A stretch of 53,377 nucleotides of DNA from Candidatus Nanopelagicaceae bacterium. Its GTDB lineage: Bacteria; Actinomycetota; Actinomycetes; Nanopelagicales; Nanopelagicaceae. The DNA lies in NCBI GenBank assembly GCA_947454735.1, contig CANGLK010000006.1, positions 1 through 53,377 of the forward strand, given 5' to 3'. Shown here piece by piece: positions 41,981-51,809 of the stretch. The notes below the pieces were generated by a model, which had not been told where the DNA came from, did not search any database, and worked only from the letters and a program-made list of their open reading frames with translations. The translations under genes and the position numbers were made by a program. Positions within the stretch are counted from its first letter, which is position 1. Every line of letters begins with the position of its first letter.

Positions 41981-42073
41981 CGGCGCTAACAATCGCGCCT
42001 AGAATTTGTATTTACGGTCTTAGCTGGCTGAGAAACGAATAAAGGGTTGATATAGGCGCGATTGTTAGCGCCG
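41981..42073. repeat. Perfect 21-bp inverted repeat in the typA-copC gap
   Basis: Arms at 41981-42001 and 42053-42073 are perfect complements (start CGGCGCTAAC; the second ends GTTAGCGCCG). The spacer is 51 bp. The second arm also forms the inside of the typA terminator, so the two structures compete. The arms are GC-rich and have no open reading frame between them. Confidence 0.9.
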
Positions 42074-42085
42074 GATCAACCCTTT
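42041..42085. terminator. Terminator-like hairpin after typA, nested with the 21-bp inverted repeat
   Basis: AAAGGGTTGAT (42041-42051) pairs with ATCAACCCTTT (42075-42085); a second stem GGCGC (42055-42059) and GCGCC (42068-42072) sits inside. The minus strand continues with ATTCG, weak for uridines; the plus strand continues with TT. It lies between the end of typA and the CopC-like gene. Confidence 0.75.
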
Positions 42086-42101
42086 TTCGTTTATGAACTA
42101 A

Positions 42102-43997
42102 TTAAGACTGATTGCTCTTCTTCGCACGAGATGTTGCGCGAGCACGCTCTGCACCATCAAGAACAACCTTACGGATACGAACAACCGCTGGAGTTACCTC
42201 AACGCATTCATCTTCACGACAGAATTCGAGAGCACCTTCCATGTTGAGCTTCTTAGGTGGAATCAACTTTTCAGAATCATCGGTACCTGAAGCACGCATA
42301 TTTGTAAGCTTCTTTTCGCGAACACAGTTAACATCCATATCGTCAGAACGTGAGTTCTCACCGATAACCATGCCCTCGTAAACCTCATCGCCTGGCTCGA
42401 CGAAGATTGTTCCGCGCTCTTGAACACCCTGAAGTGCATATGAAGTAACTGCGCCCATACGGTCTGAAACAAGTGATCCTGTTCCACGTGTACGAAGTTC
42501 ACCGAACCATGGCTCGTATGAATCGAATACGTGGTGGAGCAGACCTGTTCCGCGAGTTTCTGTAAGGAACTCGGTACGGAAACCGATGAGACCACGTGAT
42601 GGAACCTTGTACTCAAGACGGATCCAACCAGTGCCATGGTTAACCATCTGCTCCATGCGACCCTTACGAAGCGCCATCAACTGTGTGAGAACGCCGAGGT
42701 AATCTTCAGGTGCATCAATAGTTAAACGCTCCATTGGCTCGTGTAGCTTGCCATCGATTGTCTTTGTAACAACCTGTGGCTTACCAACGGTGAGCTCGAA
42801 GCCTTCGCGCTTCATGATTTCAACGAGAACAGCGAGCTGAAGCTCACCACGTCCCTGAACTTCCCACGCATCTGGGCGCTCTGTATTGAGAATACGAAGT
42901 GAAACGTTACCAATGAGCTCCTTATCGAGGCGATCCTTCACCTGACGAGCTGTAAGCAACTTTCCTGACTTTCCTGCGAGAGGAGAAGTGTTGATACCAA
43001 TTGTCATCGAGATTGATGGCTCATCAACCTTGATCAATGGAAGTGCATGTGGGTTCTCGAGATCTGCAAGAGTCTCACCCAATGTAATTGTTTCAATACC
43101 TGCGATCGCAACGATGTCACCAGGTCCTGCTTCAAGTCCTGGAACGCGCTCGAGAGCTTCAGTAATGAGTAGTTCTGAAATCTTTACGCGCTCTTGTGTT
43201 CCATCAGTCTTGATCCACATTACTGACTGACCCTTCTTCAGGGTTCCTTCGTGGATACGCATCAATGCAAGGCGACCAAGGAATGGTGAAGAGTCAAGGT
43301 TTGTAACGTGCGCCTGAAGTGGTGCACCCTCATGATAAACAGGAGCTGGAACAGTGTCCTGAATAACCTGGAAGAGAACATCGAGGTTCTCTTCATCAGG
43401 CAATCCGCCATCTGCAGGACGTGTCATTGAAGCGCGACCGTTCTTTGCAGATGCATAGACAACTGGGAAATCAATCTGCTCTTCATTTGCATCGAGATCT
43501 AGGAAGAGCTCATATGCCTCATCGACAACCTCTGCGATACGCGCATCGGGACGGTCGACCTTATTGATAAGCAAGATAACTGGAAGGTTCTTCTGAAGAG
43601 CCTTACGCAATACGAAGCGAGTCTGTGGAAGTGGTCCTTCAGATGCATCGACGAGCAAGATAACGCCATCAACCATTTCGAGACCGCGCTCAACCTCGCC
43701 ACCGAAGTCAGCGTGGCCTGGTGTATCAATGATGTTGATAACTGAATCACCACGGCGAACCGCAGTGTTCTTAGCAAGGATAGTAATTCCCTTTTCGCGC
43801 TCGAGGTCCATCGAGTCCATCATGCGGTCTTGACCCTCGTCCTGCTTCTTGTGAGCAGCGAAAGCACCTGACTGCCAGAGCATCGCATCAACCAGTGTTG
43901 TCTTTCCATGGTCAACGTGAGCAATGATCGCGACGTTACGGATGCTGTCGCGGGTCTTTACAGGCAGGTCTTTGAGGTGTTCTTGGGTCTTTGCCAT
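42102..43997 (-). CDS. typA: Translational GTPase TypA/BipA
   Basis: 631 aa GTPase related to elongation factors, needed under stress and for ribosome assembly. G motifs: [14 protein letters not shown] (G1), [21 protein letters not shown] (G3) and NKVD (G4). The C-terminal domain has the family motif [16 protein letters not shown] and [24 protein letters not shown] ribosome site lies 11 nt upstream. The protein ends in a Lys/Ser-rich tail. Confidence 0.97.
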   Translation of the reverse strand: MAKTQEHLKDLPVKTRDSIRNVAIIAHVDHGKTTLVDAMLWQSGAFAAHKKQDEGQDRMMDSMDLEREKGITILAKNTAVRRGDSVINIIDTPGHADFGGEVERGLEMVDGVILLVDASEGPLPQTRFVLRKALQKNLPVILLINKVDRPDARIAEVVDEAYELFLDLDANEEQIDFPVVYASAKNGRASMTRPADGGLPDEENLDVLFQVIQDTVPAPVYHEGAPLQAHVTNLDSSPFLGRLALMRIHEGTLKKGQSVMWIKTDGTQERVKISELLITEALERVPGLEAGPGDIVAIAGIETITLGETLADLENPHALPLIKVDEPSISMTIGINTSPLAGKSGKLLTARQVKDRLDKELIGNVSLRILNTERPDAWEVQGRGELQLAVLVEIMKREGFELTVGKPQVVTKTIDGKLHEPMERLTIDAPEDYLGVLTQLMALRKGRMEQMVNHGTGWIRLEYKVPSRGLIGFRTEFLTETRGTGLLHHVFDSYEPWFGELRTRGTGSLVSDRMGAVTSYALQGVQERGTIFVEPGDEVYEGMVIGENSRSDDMDVNCVREKKLTNMRASGTDDSEKLIPPKKLNMEGALEFCREDECVEVTPAVVRIRKVVLDGAERARATSRAKKSNQS

Positions 43998-44136
43998 TGA
44001 GATGAAACTCCATAAATAAGGGCACTTACGTGCGAAGTGCAGGTGCCAATCTTACCTTAGAGGCCCCTTTAGAGATAATCGCCGACTGTTTAGGCCTCGT
44101 TCATCTAATAGAAATTTCGCTGAATAGACTTCACCT

Positions 44137-45051
44137 ATGCGCCTTGGAGTCCTTGATGTCGGTTCAAATACCGTTCATCTTCAAATCATGGATGCCCACC
44201 ACGGTTCGGCACCAGTGCCATATCAAAGTTTTAAGGAAGAGATTCGTCTCGCTGAATTTCTTACTGATTCTGGCGATCTCTCAGCAGATGGAATTCAGAC
44301 TCTACTTGCAACACTAAACCGCCTGAAGAATCAGGCACGTGGAATAAAGATTGATGAAACTCTCGCATTTGCCACTTCGGCAATCCGAGAAGCTAATAAT
44401 TCTGAGAAAGTATTGGAAGCTGTACTCGATGAAACGGGAATTGATTTAGAAGTTTTATCTGGTGAAGATGAGGCGAGATTTACATTCTTGGCAGTTCGAC
44501 GTTGGGTTGGATGGTCTGCCGGAGATGTATTGCTTCTCGATATCGGTGGCGGATCACTAGAGATAGCTCGAGGGGATCAAGAGAATCCACAATATTCAAA
44601 TTCAGTGATGCTAGGGGCAAGCCGTATGACGCGGCAATTCTTGTCTGGCGATCCCTTTAGTGAAAAATCACTAAAGAAATTAGAGAAACACATAGAAGAG
44701 ACGCTATCTACTTTGAAATCTGAAGTGGGCGATACCTCAAAATGCACAGCTATCGGAACAAGTAAGACCTTTAGAACGCTGCGACGTATTCAAGAGAATT
44801 ATCTGCCCGAGCTTGGCAAAGATCTTAAACAAGAGGGGCTCAAGAAAATCACGCAGCGGTTGCAAATAATGACTCATGCACAAAGAGCAGAACTACCAGG
44901 CGTCTCCTCGAGCCGTGCCCGCCAAATCGTTGCTGGTGCAATGGTTGCCCAGAAAGCAATGGAGAGCCTAGGGATTGAGAAGTTAACTCAATGCCCATGG
45001 GCTCTCCGTGAAGGAATCGTTTTGCAACGACTCGATTGGCTTAAATCGTAG
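44137..45051 (+). CDS. ppx: Exopolyphosphatase / GppA-type phosphatase
   Basis: 304 aa Ppx/GppA family: GVLDVGSNTVHLQI (phosphate 1 loop), ATSAIREA, and LLDIGGGSLEIA (phosphate 2 loop). It hydrolyses polyphosphate or pppGpp. TAGACT, 6 nt, ATG points to a leaderless mRNA. It converges with the mutT1 gene (11-bp overlap), so ppx and ppk1 lie close together with opposite functions. Confidence 0.93.
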   Translation: MRLGVLDVGSNTVHLQIMDAHHGSAPVPYQSFKEEIRLAEFLTDSGDLSADGIQTLLATLNRLKNQARGIKIDETLAFATSAIREANNSEKVLEAVLDETGIDLEVLSGEDEARFTFLAVRRWVGWSAGDVLLLDIGGGSLEIARGDQENPQYSNSVMLGASRMTRQFLSGDPFSEKSLKKLEKHIEETLSTLKSEVGDTSKCTAIGTSKTFRTLRRIQENYLPELGKDLKQEGLKKITQRLQIMTHAQRAELPGVSSSRARQIVAGAMVAQKAMESLGIEKLTQCPWALREGIVLQRLDWLKS

Positions 45052-45913
45052 GTCGAGCTAAGAACTCAACTGCAACAACTTTATCCCCGCGGTGGTGCAC
45101 GATCCATGCATCTGCGGGGCTGAGATCATCAGATGAATATTCAACGCGTGCAATCTTTGAAAGCACATGAGGAATGATTGGATTGTGTCCCGAAACTAAG
45201 TGATTGCCTTCAAACTTCATCACCTGTCGCACATACTCAACCGAGATTTTTGAACTCTTATCAAACTCTTCTTCGTTGAGATCCTTTGCCACATTTACCT
45301 TGATTCCACTGCTCTGTGAAAATGGTTCGACAGTTGTGAAGCAGCGAGTCGCATCTGATGAGTAAATGCCTTGAATTCCGAACGGCTCTAGCTGTTTAAC
45401 GAGCTTGTGACTTTGTTGCACACCATCGTTATTGAGCGGGCGATCTAGATCGTAATCGTTCCATTCGCTGCGTTTAACCGCCTTCGCATGGCGAAGGAGT
45501 ACTAAAGTCGAGGCGTAACGCTCTTTCGACATAAAATCATCCAGAAGGTCACGATCTTCATCGTGTGTAAGGAAATGACGTGCTGTCTTTGAATCAACCC
45601 ATTCAATTTTATCTACTTCAGCATTTGGAATAAACGGGGTTGGGTCGTTCTTTGCCCGAGCCATCCAATACTTAACCTTCTTCTTGTTTTCATCCACCTT
45701 ATAAGAAGTTGTTCCAAGATACTGTCCGAAGACAGCATCAACGCCAGTCTCTTCTTTAACTTCGCGATATGCGGCAGCGATTGGAGATTCTCCATCGTCA
45801 ACCTTCCCTTTTGGAAAAGACCAGTCGTCATATTGAGGGCGGTGAATTACTAATACCTCAAGGTCAAAAGGTGAGTTCTCGCGCCAAATTATTGCGCCTG
45901 CTGCTCTGATCAT
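45041..45913 (-). CDS. mutT1: Nudix hydrolase with C-terminal histidine-phosphatase domain (MutT1 type)
   Basis: 290 aa. Nudix box GKVDDGESPIAAAYREVKEETGV (39-61) followed by a second domain starting LVLLRHAKA, the RHG histidine-phosphatase motif, with SGHNP later. This two-domain MutT1 architecture removes 8-oxo-dGTP and similar oxidised nucleotides in actinobacteria (Rv2985). Its start overlaps the ppk1 stop by 4 nt, giving ppk1-mutT1 as in M. tuberculosis. Confidence 0.95.
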   Translation of the reverse strand: MIRAAGAIIWRENSPFDLEVLVIHRPQYDDWSFPKGKVDDGESPIAAAYREVKEETGVDAVFGQYLGTTSYKVDENKKKVKYWMARAKNDPTPFIPNAEVDKIEWVDSKTARHFLTHDEDRDLLDDFMSKERYASTLVLLRHAKAVKRSEWNDYDLDRPLNNDGVQQSHKLVKQLEPFGIQGIYSSDATRCFTTVEPFSQSSGIKVNVAKDLNEEEFDKSSKISVEYVRQVMKFEGNHLVSGHNPIIPHVLSKIARVEYSSDDLSPADAWIVHHRGDKVVAVEFLARPTI

Positions 45914-47973
45914 TTCTTATACCTTTCGATGAAATACTCCTGGAAATCTTCCAAGGGCTTACCTTCGGGGCCGTTCTTGATGTAATGCCATGAATCATCT
46001 TCAGTCATCTCCCACATGCGAAAGCGCGGAGAAACGGAAAGTTCCAAAATAGTTTGAAGCTCTGCTCTGTGGCTCTCTTCATCGACACGGATGAGCGCCT
46101 CAACGCGACGATCTAGGTTTCGTTCCATAATGTCAGCGCTACCGATATAAAATTCATGGTTACCGGCGTTGTGGAAGTTGTAGATCCGCGAGTGTTCAAG
46201 AAAGCGACCGAGAATCGAACGGATTCGGACATTGCCGAACTTACTAACCTTGCTCAGGCGGAAGGAGCAAGCCCCACGAACGAAGAGTTGGATTGGTACG
46301 CCATCTTTTGCTGCGGCATAGAGAGCTTCAATCATCTCGTTATCTACAAGTGAATTGATCTTCCAGCGAATCTGCGATGGCTTTCCATCCAAATGATTTC
46401 GGCGCTCTCTCTCAATCTTTTCAATCAAACTCTTTCGGATACCGTGTGGCGCAACGAGAAGTCGCGAGTAATGCGATTCTGAGTGCACACCGCTCAAATG
46501 ATTGAAGAGTTTCAGGAGGTCTTGACCGAGAATTTGATCAGCGCTCATGATTCCAAGATCATCATAGATTCGAGCCGTTTTCGGGTTGTAATTTCCGGTT
46601 CCAATATGAGAATAGACAGTTAAACCACGATCTTCTTTGCGAACAACAAGGCTCGCCTTCGCATGGGTCTTTAGTCCTAAGACTCCATAAACAACGTGCG
46701 CCCCAGCATCTTCAAGTTTCTTTGCCCAACGAACATTCGCCTGCTCATCAAATCTGGCACGAAGTTCAATCACCGCAAGGACTTGTTTGCCCGCTTTTGC
46801 CGCCTCTATCAGTGACTTCATGATTTGAGAATCACCGGATGTTCGATAAAGCGTCTGCTTGATAGCAAGAACTTTTGGGTCCTGAGCGGCTAGCTCGACA
46901 AAACGGGTAACAGTTGATGTAAAGGTTTGATACGGATGATGGAGGAGAATTTCACCCTCATGGATTGCTGCAAAGAATGAATCAGCATCGTGGCGATCTA
47001 TATCTTCAAGTCGATGTGGCTGAACGGAGCGCAGCGGAGCATCTTTCAGATGGGGCAAATCAATGCCGGACATTTCAAAAAGATAAGTCAAATCTAGCGG
47101 TGGTTTATGAACGAAGACTTCGTGTGACTCAATCTCTAGCTCTTCAGTTAGTTTCTCAAGTAAACGAGGCGCAACACCTTGCTCTACTTCCATGCGGACC
47201 GCGGCACCGAACTTTCGACGCGAGAGCTCTTCCTCAAGTGATTCGAGTAAGTCATCAGCATCATCTTCGTCGATATCTAGATCTTGATTTCTTGTGACAC
47301 GGAAGAAGTAAATCTCTTCAATCTTCGCCCCCGGTAATAACAGATGGAGGTGTTCGGCGATGAGATCTTCGAGCAAGATGTACGAGAAGTCACTCTCGTT
47401 GATGCGCACCATTCGCGAAACATTGGAAGGAACCTTCACGCGAACGAATTGTTCTTCACCATCATTACTATTCTTACCAATAATTCCTAAGTTAAGTGAG
47501 AGACCCGAGATATGTGGGAATGGATGCGCTGGGTCGGATGCAAGTGGCGTAAGAACAGGGAAAATCTCTCGTATAAATTTTTCAGTAAGTGGCGCCTTTT
47601 CTGATTCCGAGAGTGAATCCCAGCTAACTCTCTTGACACCCTGCTCCGATAAACGTGGCTTAAGGTCGTTGATGAGAAGAAAAGAGACTCGATCTTGAAG
47701 AGTTCTGACCTTGCTATGAATTGCCGATAACAACTCGCGGGGGGTGAGACCTGATATCAATCGATCGTTATTTCCATATTCAATTTTGCGCTTCAGACTA
47801 GCAACGCGCACCATAAAGAATTCATCGAGATTGGAGGAGTAAATCGCTAAGAATTTCACTCGCTCAAGAAGTGGGAGTTTCTGATTCTCTGCAAGCTCTA
47901 GGACGCGAGTATTGAAGTCGAGCCAGCTGAGATCGCGGTCGATGAAGTTATTTTGAGCGTTCTTCACGACCAT
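45910..47973 (-). CDS. ppk1: Polyphosphate kinase Ppk1
   Basis: 687 aa. Makes polyphosphate from ATP. Motifs: RDLSWLDFNTRVLELA at the N-terminus, VIELRARFDEQANVRWAKKLEDAG, GLKTHAKASLVVR with the autophosphorylated histidine, and SRIYNFHNAGNHEFYIGSADIMERNLDRRVEAL. Full length. In the 78-bp gap upstream the RNA can form TTCACC/GGTGA and AGGGC-AAAA-GCCCT hairpins; the ribosome site GGCGGTGAG may be partly covered. Confidence 0.97.
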   Translation of the reverse strand: MVVKNAQNNFIDRDLSWLDFNTRVLELAENQKLPLLERVKFLAIYSSNLDEFFMVRVASLKRKIEYGNNDRLISGLTPRELLSAIHSKVRTLQDRVSFLLINDLKPRLSEQGVKRVSWDSLSESEKAPLTEKFIREIFPVLTPLASDPAHPFPHISGLSLNLGIIGKNSNDGEEQFVRVKVPSNVSRMVRINESDFSYILLEDLIAEHLHLLLPGAKIEEIYFFRVTRNQDLDIDEDDADDLLESLEEELSRRKFGAAVRMEVEQGVAPRLLEKLTEELEIESHEVFVHKPPLDLTYLFEMSGIDLPHLKDAPLRSVQPHRLEDIDRHDADSFFAAIHEGEILLHHPYQTFTSTVTRFVELAAQDPKVLAIKQTLYRTSGDSQIMKSLIEAAKAGKQVLAVIELRARFDEQANVRWAKKLEDAGAHVVYGVLGLKTHAKASLVVRKEDRGLTVYSHIGTGNYNPKTARIYDDLGIMSADQILGQDLLKLFNHLSGVHSESHYSRLLVAPHGIRKSLIEKIERERRNHLDGKPSQIRWKINSLVDNEMIEALYAAAKDGVPIQLFVRGACSFRLSKVSKFGNVRIRSILGRFLEHSRIYNFHNAGNHEFYIGSADIMERNLDRRVEALIRVDEESHRAELQTILELSVSPRFRMWEMTEDDSWHYIKNGPEGKPLEDFQEYFIERYKK

Positions 47974-48051
47974 AGGCTCACCGCCTTAGGTGAACAACAG
48001 GTGAGCGAATGAGGGCTTTTGCCCTAACTCAGGTGGAAGAGTTACTAGGAA

Positions 48052-49125
48052 TTAAACGTTGAAGCGGAATTCGACTACGTCACCATCGTGCATGACGTAC
48101 TCCTTGCCTTCCATACGTACCTTGCCAGCAGATTTTGCATCAGCCATAGATCCTGCTGCCATCAGATCATCGAATGAAACGATTTCAGCTTTAATAAAGC
48201 CCTTCTGGAAATCAGTATGAATAACACCTGCAGCCATCGGCGCAGTGTCACCTTTATGAATTGTCCATGCACGAGCCTCTTTTGGACCTGCTGTTAAGTA
48301 AGTCTGAAGACCAAGAGTGTCGAAACCAACGCGAGCAAGTGTTGCAAGGCCTGGCTCTGTCATTCCAACTGCTTCAAGAAGTTCAAGGGCATCTTCATCT
48401 GGAAGTTCTGCAAGCTCTGCCTCTGTCTTTGCATCCAAAAAGATTGCCTCAGCTGGTGCAACGAGTGCAGATAGCTTCGCGCGAAGTTCCTGGTCACCAA
48501 GCTCTGCAGCATCCACGTTAAATACATACAGGAATGGCTTTGCAGTAAGAAGGTGCAATTCGTAGATAAGTGAGAGGTCGACCTTTGAAGTCGAAAGTGG
48601 CTTACCTGATTGAAGGTGCGCCTCTGCCTCTTTAACCGCTTCCAGAACAGCCGTCTTTGACTTATCTGTGCGCGCCTCTTTTTCAAGGCGTGGGATTGCC
48701 TTTTCAATTGTCTGAAGGTCGGCGAGCGCGAGCTCTGTATTAATAGTTTCGATATCACTTGAAGGATCTACGCGACCATCAACGTGAACAACATCGCCAT
48801 CGGTGAAGACGCGGATTACCTGACAGATTGCATCGGTTTCACGGATATTTGCAAGGAACTTATTGCCAAGGCCAGCACCCTCAGATGCGCCCTTCACGAT
48901 TCCTGCGATATCAACGAATGAGAGGGCCGCAGGAAGGAGTTTCTCTGAACCGAAGATCGTTGCAAGCATTGCTAGGCGCTCATCCGGCACACCGACCACA
49001 CCTACGTTTGGCTCGATAGTTGCGAAGGGATAGTTCGCAGCGAGGACGTTGTTCTTGGTCAGGGCGTTAAAGAGGGTCGATTTTCCAACGTTGGGAAGTC
49101 CGACAATTCCAATGGAGAGGCTCAT
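48052..49125 (-). CDS. ychF: Redox-regulated ATPase YchF
   Basis: 357 aa OBG-type ATPase that binds ribosomes. G1 [14 protein letters not shown], switch [37 protein letters not shown], and the altered G4 (NVDAAEL) that gives ATP rather than GTP preference. TGS domain at the C-terminus ([17 protein letters not shown]). It is divergent from rmuC. Confidence 0.96.
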   Translation of the reverse strand: MSLSIGIVGLPNVGKSTLFNALTKNNVLAANYPFATIEPNVGVVGVPDERLAMLATIFGSEKLLPAALSFVDIAGIVKGASEGAGLGNKFLANIRETDAICQVIRVFTDGDVVHVDGRVDPSSDIETINTELALADLQTIEKAIPRLEKEARTDKSKTAVLEAVKEAEAHLQSGKPLSTSKVDLSLIYELHLLTAKPFLYVFNVDAAELGDQELRAKLSALVAPAEAIFLDAKTEAELAELPDEDALELLEAVGMTEPGLATLARVGFDTLGLQTYLTAGPKEARAWTIHKGDTAPMAAGVIHTDFQKGFIKAEIVSFDDLMAAGSMADAKSAGKVRMEGKEYVMHDGDVVEFRFNV

Positions 49126-49203
49126 AGTGAGCTAAGGGTACGGCCCACGCTGGGCATCCGTGAAATCAGCCGATTTGTCACCCTGCCCTGCGACGATAGC
49201 CCC

Positions 49204-50379
49204 ATGTCCAACGCGTTGATTACATCTCTCGTCCTTCTTATTGGTTTATCTATCGGCCTTGTTCTCGGTCTTCGATTCGGTAAATCAGAAAGCTCTGCCG
49301 CATCCAATGATCTCGTTGCTCTAAAGGCTCTGCTTGAGAAGAGTGAAGAGCGGTTGAAAGATGCCGAAAGCAAAAATGAGAGCCAGGCAAAGATTGCAAC
49401 GCAGATGGAGGAGATGAAGGCGACTGTCGAACGTATGCGCGTGCAGGCACAAGATGCTGCAGAGAAGCGTGTGAAGTCAGAGGTCGAACTCACCTCAACT
49501 ATCAACGAGATGCGCAACGCATCAACAAACCTATTTGATGAGACTCGCAAAATTGCTGGAGCGCTCTCTAGTTCCCAATCACGTGGAAAGTTCGGCGAGG
49601 CGCAGCTTGAGCTCTTACTCGAGCAGGCAGGTCTTCGTGAAGGTATTGAATACGATGCACAACGATCTACAACAGATGCTGACTCTTCAGGTATTCCAGA
49701 TATTACTGTGAAGATGCCGGGCAATTCTCGAATCTTTATCGATTCAAAGTTTCCTTTTGAGCGCTTCCTCGATGCATTTGCGACAGAGGATCAATCACTG
49801 CGTGACGATTACCTCGCTTCACATACAAAGGATCTCTTGAAGCATGTTGATGCTCTTGCAAAGCGCGGTTATCACAAATCGGCAGGTAGCCCAGATGTTG
49901 TAGTTCTCTTCCTTCCATTTGAGACCTTGCTGGCAGAGGCTCTTCGCCTTGATCCGATGGTTCTTGAAAAGGCATTTAAGGTGGGCGTCACAATCGCTAC
50001 TCCAACTTCCATGATGGCGCTGCTTCGCACCGTTGGCCATATCTTTACCCGCAATAAGTTAGCTGAAAATGCAGATGACATCACAAAGGTTGCATCGACC
50101 TTCTTGAAGAACATCACGCTCCTCCACGGCAAAATTGTCGCCGTTGGTAAAGCGATTAATAACACCTCTAAGGCATATGAAGATTTGATTCCCACTGCTG
50201 AGAAGACAGTCCTTAGCCCGGCGAAGAAAATTAGCGCCCTTGGTGTTGCAGGAGATAAGGAAAAGCTTGCAATCCCATATCCTGAGGCCCCTGCAGATGT
50301 TCGCGAACTCAATAACCCAGAGCTCGTTGATGCCGAAGATTTTATTGATGTAGAGATCGTTGAGGACAATAATGGCTAA
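49204..50379 (+). CDS. rmuC: DNA recombination protein RmuC
   Basis: 391 aa. N-terminal membrane helix (4-22), long coiled coil (about 38-115), then the RmuC nuclease-like domain: GKFGEAQLELLLEQAGL, DSKFPFERFLDAF, and SPDVVVLFLPFETLLAEAL. Role in limiting DNA inversion and recombination is known in E. coli. GACGAT, 6 nt, ATG is a possible leaderless start. The stop overlaps the next gene by 8 nt. Confidence 0.94.
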   Translation: MSNALITSLVLLIGLSIGLVLGLRFGKSESSAASNDLVALKALLEKSEERLKDAESKNESQAKIATQMEEMKATVERMRVQAQDAAEKRVKSEVELTSTINEMRNASTNLFDETRKIAGALSSSQSRGKFGEAQLELLLEQAGLREGIEYDAQRSTTDADSSGIPDITVKMPGNSRIFIDSKFPFERFLDAFATEDQSLRDDYLASHTKDLLKHVDALAKRGYHKSAGSPDVVVLFLPFETLLAEALRLDPMVLEKAFKVGVTIATPTSMMALLRTVGHIFTRNKLAENADDITKVASTFLKNITLLHGKIVAVGKAINNTSKAYEDLIPTAEKTVLSPAKKISALGVAGDKEKLAIPYPEAPADVRELNNPELVDAEDFIDVEIVEDNNG

Positions 50380-50830
50380 CACAGAGAACAACCCACGTAG
50401 TAAGGTAAATATGAACCTACCTAAGAAGCCAACAATCCCTGGCCCTGGGTTGAAGAAAGAGGGCATCGTCGCTCTTCAGATTCTCTTCATAGCCTTCTTC
50501 ACCTTCGCTGAACTCTTTTTCCGCAGCGGCGCAGGATTCCTCTCTGGACTTGTTCTCATCGTTGTCACATACGGTGGCGTTGCATATGGTCGTACCGGCA
50601 CTCGTTACGTCACCGCTGTAACTCCACCGCTTGCCTATGCTGCAACAATTCTTATCTACACAATCATGACTGATGGAGTGCGCATCTCACGAGTAGGCGT
50701 TGACTTTATGGCTTCCCTTGCAAGCGTTGCGCCGTTCCTACTTATTGCATCTGCCTATGGCTGGTATCAATACTTCAATGAGAAGGCGAAGAACCGTCCT
50801 TCAAAGCGAAAGCAAATAGCTACCTCTTAA
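50372..50830 (+). CDS. DUF6542-like small membrane protein
   Basis: 152 aa from ATG 50372 (a TTG 4 codons upstream is the longest option). Basic, proline-rich N-terminus (to about 28) and four hydrophobic helices (about 30-48, 52-72, 80-95 and 112-132). A basic tail ends the protein. It lies between rmuC and xseA/ispH, as DUF6542 genes do in actinobacteria. Function unknown. Confidence 0.78.
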   Translation: MANTENNPRSKVNMNLPKKPTIPGPGLKKEGIVALQILFIAFFTFAELFFRSGAGFLSGLVLIVVTYGGVAYGRTGTRYVTAVTPPLAYAATILIYTIMTDGVRISRVGVDFMASLASVAPFLLIASAYGWYQYFNEKAKNRPSKRKQIATS

Positions 50831-51784
50831 TTACTTTCCAGCAGCCTTCATCTCTGCGCGAAGGTTCTGTGGAAGCGCAAAGGTCAGCGATTCTTTCTTC
50901 GCCTCGACCTCTTGTTGATCATGGAAGCCATGCATCTCAAGCCACTTCAATAGATCACGAACCAAAATCTCTGGCACTGATGCGCCACTTGTAACTCCCA
51001 CGGTCTCAACGCCTTCAAGCCATTCATCCTTAGCCTCTGATGCGTAATCAACGAGGAATGCAGCCTTTGCGCCATATTCAAGCGCTACTTCAACAAGGCG
51101 AACTGAGTTGGAGGAGTTTGTTGATCCAACGACAAGTACCAAATCTGATTGCGCAGCAATGCTTCGGATTGCCTCTTGGCGGTTCTGTGTTGCATAACAG
51201 ATGTCATCTGATGGAGGAGATGCAATCTCTGGAAAACGCTCTTTAAGAATTGCAACTGATTCAAGAGTCTCATCAACGCTGAGCGTTGTCTGGCTAAGCC
51301 AAATCAAATTCTTTCCAGGTGTTGGCTGCACATTGCGCGCACCATCAAGGCCATCGACAACACGAACTTGGCCAGGTGCTTCACCAGCTGTTCCTTCAAC
51401 CTCTTCGTGGCCTTCGTGACCGATCAAGAGAATCTCTGTATCGGCATCTGCAAAGCGCTTTACTTCGTGGTGAACCTTTGTGACGAGCGGACATGTGGCA
51501 TCGATTGTCTTGAGGTTACGTCGTTCAGCCTCTGCATGAACCGCAGGTGAAACACCATGAGCAGAGAAGACAACAGTCTTTCCCTCAGGAACTTCATCGG
51601 TCTCGTTAACGAAGATGACACCACGCTGTTCGAGAGTTGCAACTACATGCTTATTATGAACAATCTCTTTACGGACGTAGAGAGGAGCGCCATAGAGCTC
51701 TAGCGCCTTTTCAACTGTGACGATAGCGCGATCAACGCCAGCACAATATCCACGCGGCGCAGCGATCAAAACTCTCTTGGTCAT
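50831..51784 (-). CDS. ispH: 4-hydroxy-3-methylbut-2-enyl diphosphate reductase IspH
   Basis: 317 aa, last step of the MEP isoprenoid pathway, with a [4Fe-4S] cluster held by three cysteines: [21 protein letters not shown] and [22 protein letters not shown] and [11 protein letters not shown] complete the family motifs. TAGACT (51796-51791), GCACCC, ATG (leaderless). It shares a 25-bp divergent gap with xseA. Confidence 0.97.
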   Translation of the reverse strand: MTKRVLIAAPRGYCAGVDRAIVTVEKALELYGAPLYVRKEIVHNKHVVATLEQRGVIFVNETDEVPEGKTVVFSAHGVSPAVHAEAERRNLKTIDATCPLVTKVHHEVKRFADADTEILLIGHEGHEEVEGTAGEAPGQVRVVDGLDGARNVQPTPGKNLIWLSQTTLSVDETLESVAILKERFPEIASPPSDDICYATQNRQEAIRSIAAQSDLVLVVGSTNSSNSVRLVEVALEYGAKAAFLVDYASEAKDEWLEGVETVGVTSGASVPEILVRDLLKWLEMHGFHDQQEVEAKKESLTFALPQNLRAEMKAAGK

Positions 51785-51809
51785 GGGTGCAGTCTATTAG
51801 CCTTGCCCC
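51785..51809. promoter_or_regulatory. 25-bp gap with back-to-back -10 boxes for ispH and xseA
   Basis: Minus: TAGACT (51796-51791), spacer GCACCC, ATG 51784. Plus: TAGCCT (51798-51803), spacer TGCCCC, ATG 51810. The boxes are one base apart (51797). The -35 regions must lie inside the opposite genes, and simultaneous initiation seems impossible. Confidence 0.82.

Noticed and set aside
41981-42073. Inverted repeat as the ends of an insertion element
   Set aside because: Only 51 bp lie between the arms, there is no transposase and no target-site duplication is visible.
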